From NCBI GenBank assembly GCA_021323675.1, contig JAJPKP010000043.1, positions 1 through 34,794 of the forward strand: a DNA stretch of 34,794 nt. The letters run 5' to 3'. The translations under genes and the position numbers were made by a program. The notes under the pieces were generated by a model. That model was not told the origin of the DNA. It saw only the letters and a list, made by a program, of their open reading frames with translations, and ran no database searches. This DNA comes from Pseudomonadota bacterium (GTDB taxonomy: Bacteria; Desulfobacterota; Binatia; Binatales; Binataceae). Each line of letters starts with the position of its first letter. Within the stretch, counting starts at the first letter, position 1. Shown here piece by piece: positions 33,171 to 34,794 of this stretch.

Positions 33171-34013
33171 CTATTGGTTGGCGGCGCGGACCGGGGCGGG
33201 ACCGCGCGCCGTCCGCATCGCGTCCTTCATCGCGCCGACCATCTTTCCCACCGCATCCACCACGTCGCCGGAAGCGGCATGCTGTTCGATCACCGTGGAG
33301 ATCGCGCTTCCCACCGCGATCGCATCGGCGAATGCGCCGACCTGGGCGGCCTGGTCCGGCGTGGAGATTCCAAAACCCACGGCGATCGGCAAATCGGTTA
33401 CCGAGCGCAACTCGCGAACCCGGGCTTCAACGTCGCCGCCCACCGCGCCGCGCGCGCCGGTCACTCCGGTAACCGAGACATAATACAGAAACCCCGAGGC
33501 GGATCGCGCGATACGCCGGCTGCGCTCGAGCGGAGTGGTCGGAGCGAGCAGATGGATTACGTCAAGTCCGTTCGCCCGTGCCGGCTTGAGCAACTCCGCG
33601 CTTTCTTCGGGCGGCAGATCGACGACCAAAATCGCATCGATTCCGGCAACGGCGCCGTCGCGGCACAGCCGCTCGCATCCGTAGTGCAAGCAAGGATTGA
33701 AATATCCGTACAGGATCAGCGGAATTTCCGTCTCCTTGCGGAGATCGGAAACCATCGAAAGGATGCCGGCGAGGGTAGCGCCCGAGGCGAGGCCCCGCGC
33801 GATGGCGCGCTGATTGGCAGGGCCATCGGCCATCGGATCGGAAAAAGGCACGCCCAGCTCGATCAGGTCCGCGCCGCGCGCTTCGAGTTCCAGCACCAGG
33901 CGGCGCGTGGTTTCCATGTCCGGATCGCCGGCGACGATAAACGGAATCATCGCCGCTTCGTTGCGGGCTCGGAGTTCGGCGAATTTCCGCGCGACTCTTC
34001 CGCGATGCGCCAT
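33171..34013 (-). CDS. trpA: Tryptophan synthase alpha chain
   Basis: 280 residues, of normal length. Catalytic E52 (LIELGVPFSDPMADGP) and D63 are both present, as are the barrel strands FIVAGDP and LILYGYFNPCLHYG, and the phosphate-binding loop IAVGFGISTPDQAAQ. It cleaves indole-3-glycerol phosphate and passes indole to TrpB. Its ATG lies one base after the trpB stop, so translation is coupled. Confidence 0.97.
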   Translation of the reverse strand: MAHRGRVARKFAELRARNEAAMIPFIVAGDPDMETTRRLVLELEARGADLIELGVPFSDPMADGPANQRAIARGLASGATLAGILSMVSDLRKETEIPLILYGYFNPCLHYGCERLCRDGAVAGIDAILVVDLPPEESAELLKPARANGLDVIHLLAPTTPLERSRRIARSASGFLYYVSVTGVTGARGAVGGDVEARVRELRSVTDLPIAVGFGISTPDQAAQVGAFADAIAVGSAISTVIEQHAASGDVVDAVGKMVGAMKDAMRTARGPAPVRAANQ

Positions 34014-34014
34014 C

Positions 34015-34794
34015 TCAGGCTCCTTCCCGCAGGGTCACGCCGAGCGCCCGCGCGACGGTGTTCATGTCCTTGTCGCCACGGCCGGAGAGATTAATCACGA
34101 TGACCTTGTCCTTCGGCAAAGTCGGCGCGAGACGCGCCGCGTAGGCGATGGCGTGAGAGCTCTCGAGGGCGGGAATTATTCCCTCGGTCTCGGAAAGAAG
34201 CTGAAACGCTTCCAGCGCTTCCGCATCGGTGACGGCCGCATACTCGGCGCGGCCGCTCTCCTTCAGATAGGCGATCTCCGGACCGACTCCGGGATAATCG
34301 AGGCCGGCCGCGATCGAATGGGTTTCGCGAATTTGCCCGAGTTCGTCCTGGAGCAAAAGCGTGCGATTGCCGTGCAGGACGCCGGTTTGTCCCGCCGTCA
34401 GCGTCGCCGCATGCTGCCATCCGCCGAGACCGAGACCGCCCGCCTCGACGAAGATCATGCGAACCGCGCGGTCCTTGATGAACGGATATACGAGGCCGAT
34501 TGCGTTGGAGCCGCCGTTGACGCACGCGATAAGCACGTCGGGAAGGCGGCCTTCGTGCTTGAGGATCTGGCTTCGCGCCTCTTTGCCGATCACGGCTTGA
34601 AAGTCGCGCACGATCATCGGGTATGGATGGGGCCCCGCGGCGGAGCCGATCAGGTAATAGGTGTTGCGAACGGTTGCGGTCCAGTCGCGCAGCGCCTCGC
34701 TCATCGCGTCCTTCAGGCTCCTGCTGCCGGAATCGACCGGCTGGACCCTGGCGCCGAGCAGCTTCATGCGGAACACGTTGAGCGCCTGGCGTTC
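34015..34794 (-). CDS. trpB: Tryptophan synthase beta chain (C-terminal part)
   Basis: The last 259 codons of trpB; the frame continues past the right edge (first visible residues [18 protein letters not shown]). The PLP phosphate-binding loop [10 protein letters not shown], the [11 protein letters not shown] segment and the C-terminal [13 protein letters not shown] match TrpB. The PLP lysine is outside the window. It condenses indole and serine. It heads the visible operon trpB-trpA-accD-folC-lptD. Confidence 0.97.
   Translation of the reverse strand, partial: ERQALNVFRMKLLGARVQPVDSGSRSLKDAMSEALRDWTATVRNTYYLIGSAAGPHPYPMIVRDFQAVIGKEARSQILKHEGRLPDVLIACVNGGSNAIGLVYPFIKDRAVRMIFVEAGGLGLGGWQHAATLTAGQTGVLHGNRTLLLQDELGQIRETHSIAAGLDYPGVGPEIAYLKESGRAEYAAVTDAEALEAFQLLSETEGIIPALESSHAIAYAARLAPTLPKDKVIVINLSGRGDKDMNTVARALGVTLREGA

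Noticed and set aside
1..34794. CRISPR array or insertion sequence
   Set aside because: No regularly spaced direct repeats of CRISPR size and no transposase gene or terminal repeats were seen in any part of the window.

Overview
The window looks like a GC-rich, Gram-negative chromosome with a mobile element integrated beside a tRNA gene. An LPS-assembly gene (lptD), Tat and lipoprotein signals and a trpB-trpA-accD-folC gene order point to a proteobacteria-like lineage. An uncultivated soil or sediment deltaproteobacterium/Binatota-type organism would fit, but this is inference from gene content only.

Positions 1 to about 13,775 are accessory DNA, read as one end of an integrative element. 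Its right border is a tRNA-Arg(CCU) gene on the minus strand (13775-13851). A complete tyrosine recombinase points at this tRNA and its reading frame ends inside it. Moving left there are a Cro/CI-type repressor, an excisionase-like HTH protein, a CGNR zinc-finger regulator divergent from a short sigma-54-type activator, a SIR2-like protein, and a mobility/anti-restriction block (zinc-binding protein, SSB, ArdC-like protein). Further left are a PD-(D/E)XK-type nuclease and an HNH nuclease, a MerR-like regulator and a Cys/His-rich HNH-like small protein. At the far left a minus-strand operon encodes a DndB-type DGQHR protein, a PC4-family ssDNA-binding protein, a protein of unknown function and the first 347 codons of a large protein resembling the N-terminus of an Eco57I-type restriction-methylase. 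No second attachment site was found in the window, so the element probably continues past the left edge. The DndB/PC4/unknown/methylase-like cassette is the best candidate for an undescribed defence or DNA-modification system.

From 13,852 to the right end the content is ordinary chromosome. There is a large secreted lipoprotein with a ricin-like segment, a Tat-exported bicovalent FAD oxidase, and a TetR regulator with a perfect palindrome over its start, divergent from an MFS transporter. Next come dihydroxy-acid dehydratase (ilvD), an ABC-2 ATPase/permease pair, and a minus-strand group of NUDIX-like, enoyl-CoA hydratase-like and phosphotransferase proteins. After a UbiA-family prenyltransferase comes a tightly packed minus-strand operon, trpB-trpA-accD-folC-lptD, with trpB cut by the right edge.

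The two halves differ in character. The left side has short, often unidentifiable genes, several stretches of 300 bases or more without a clear gene, and visibly less GC-rich patches. The right side is dense with recognisable metabolism.
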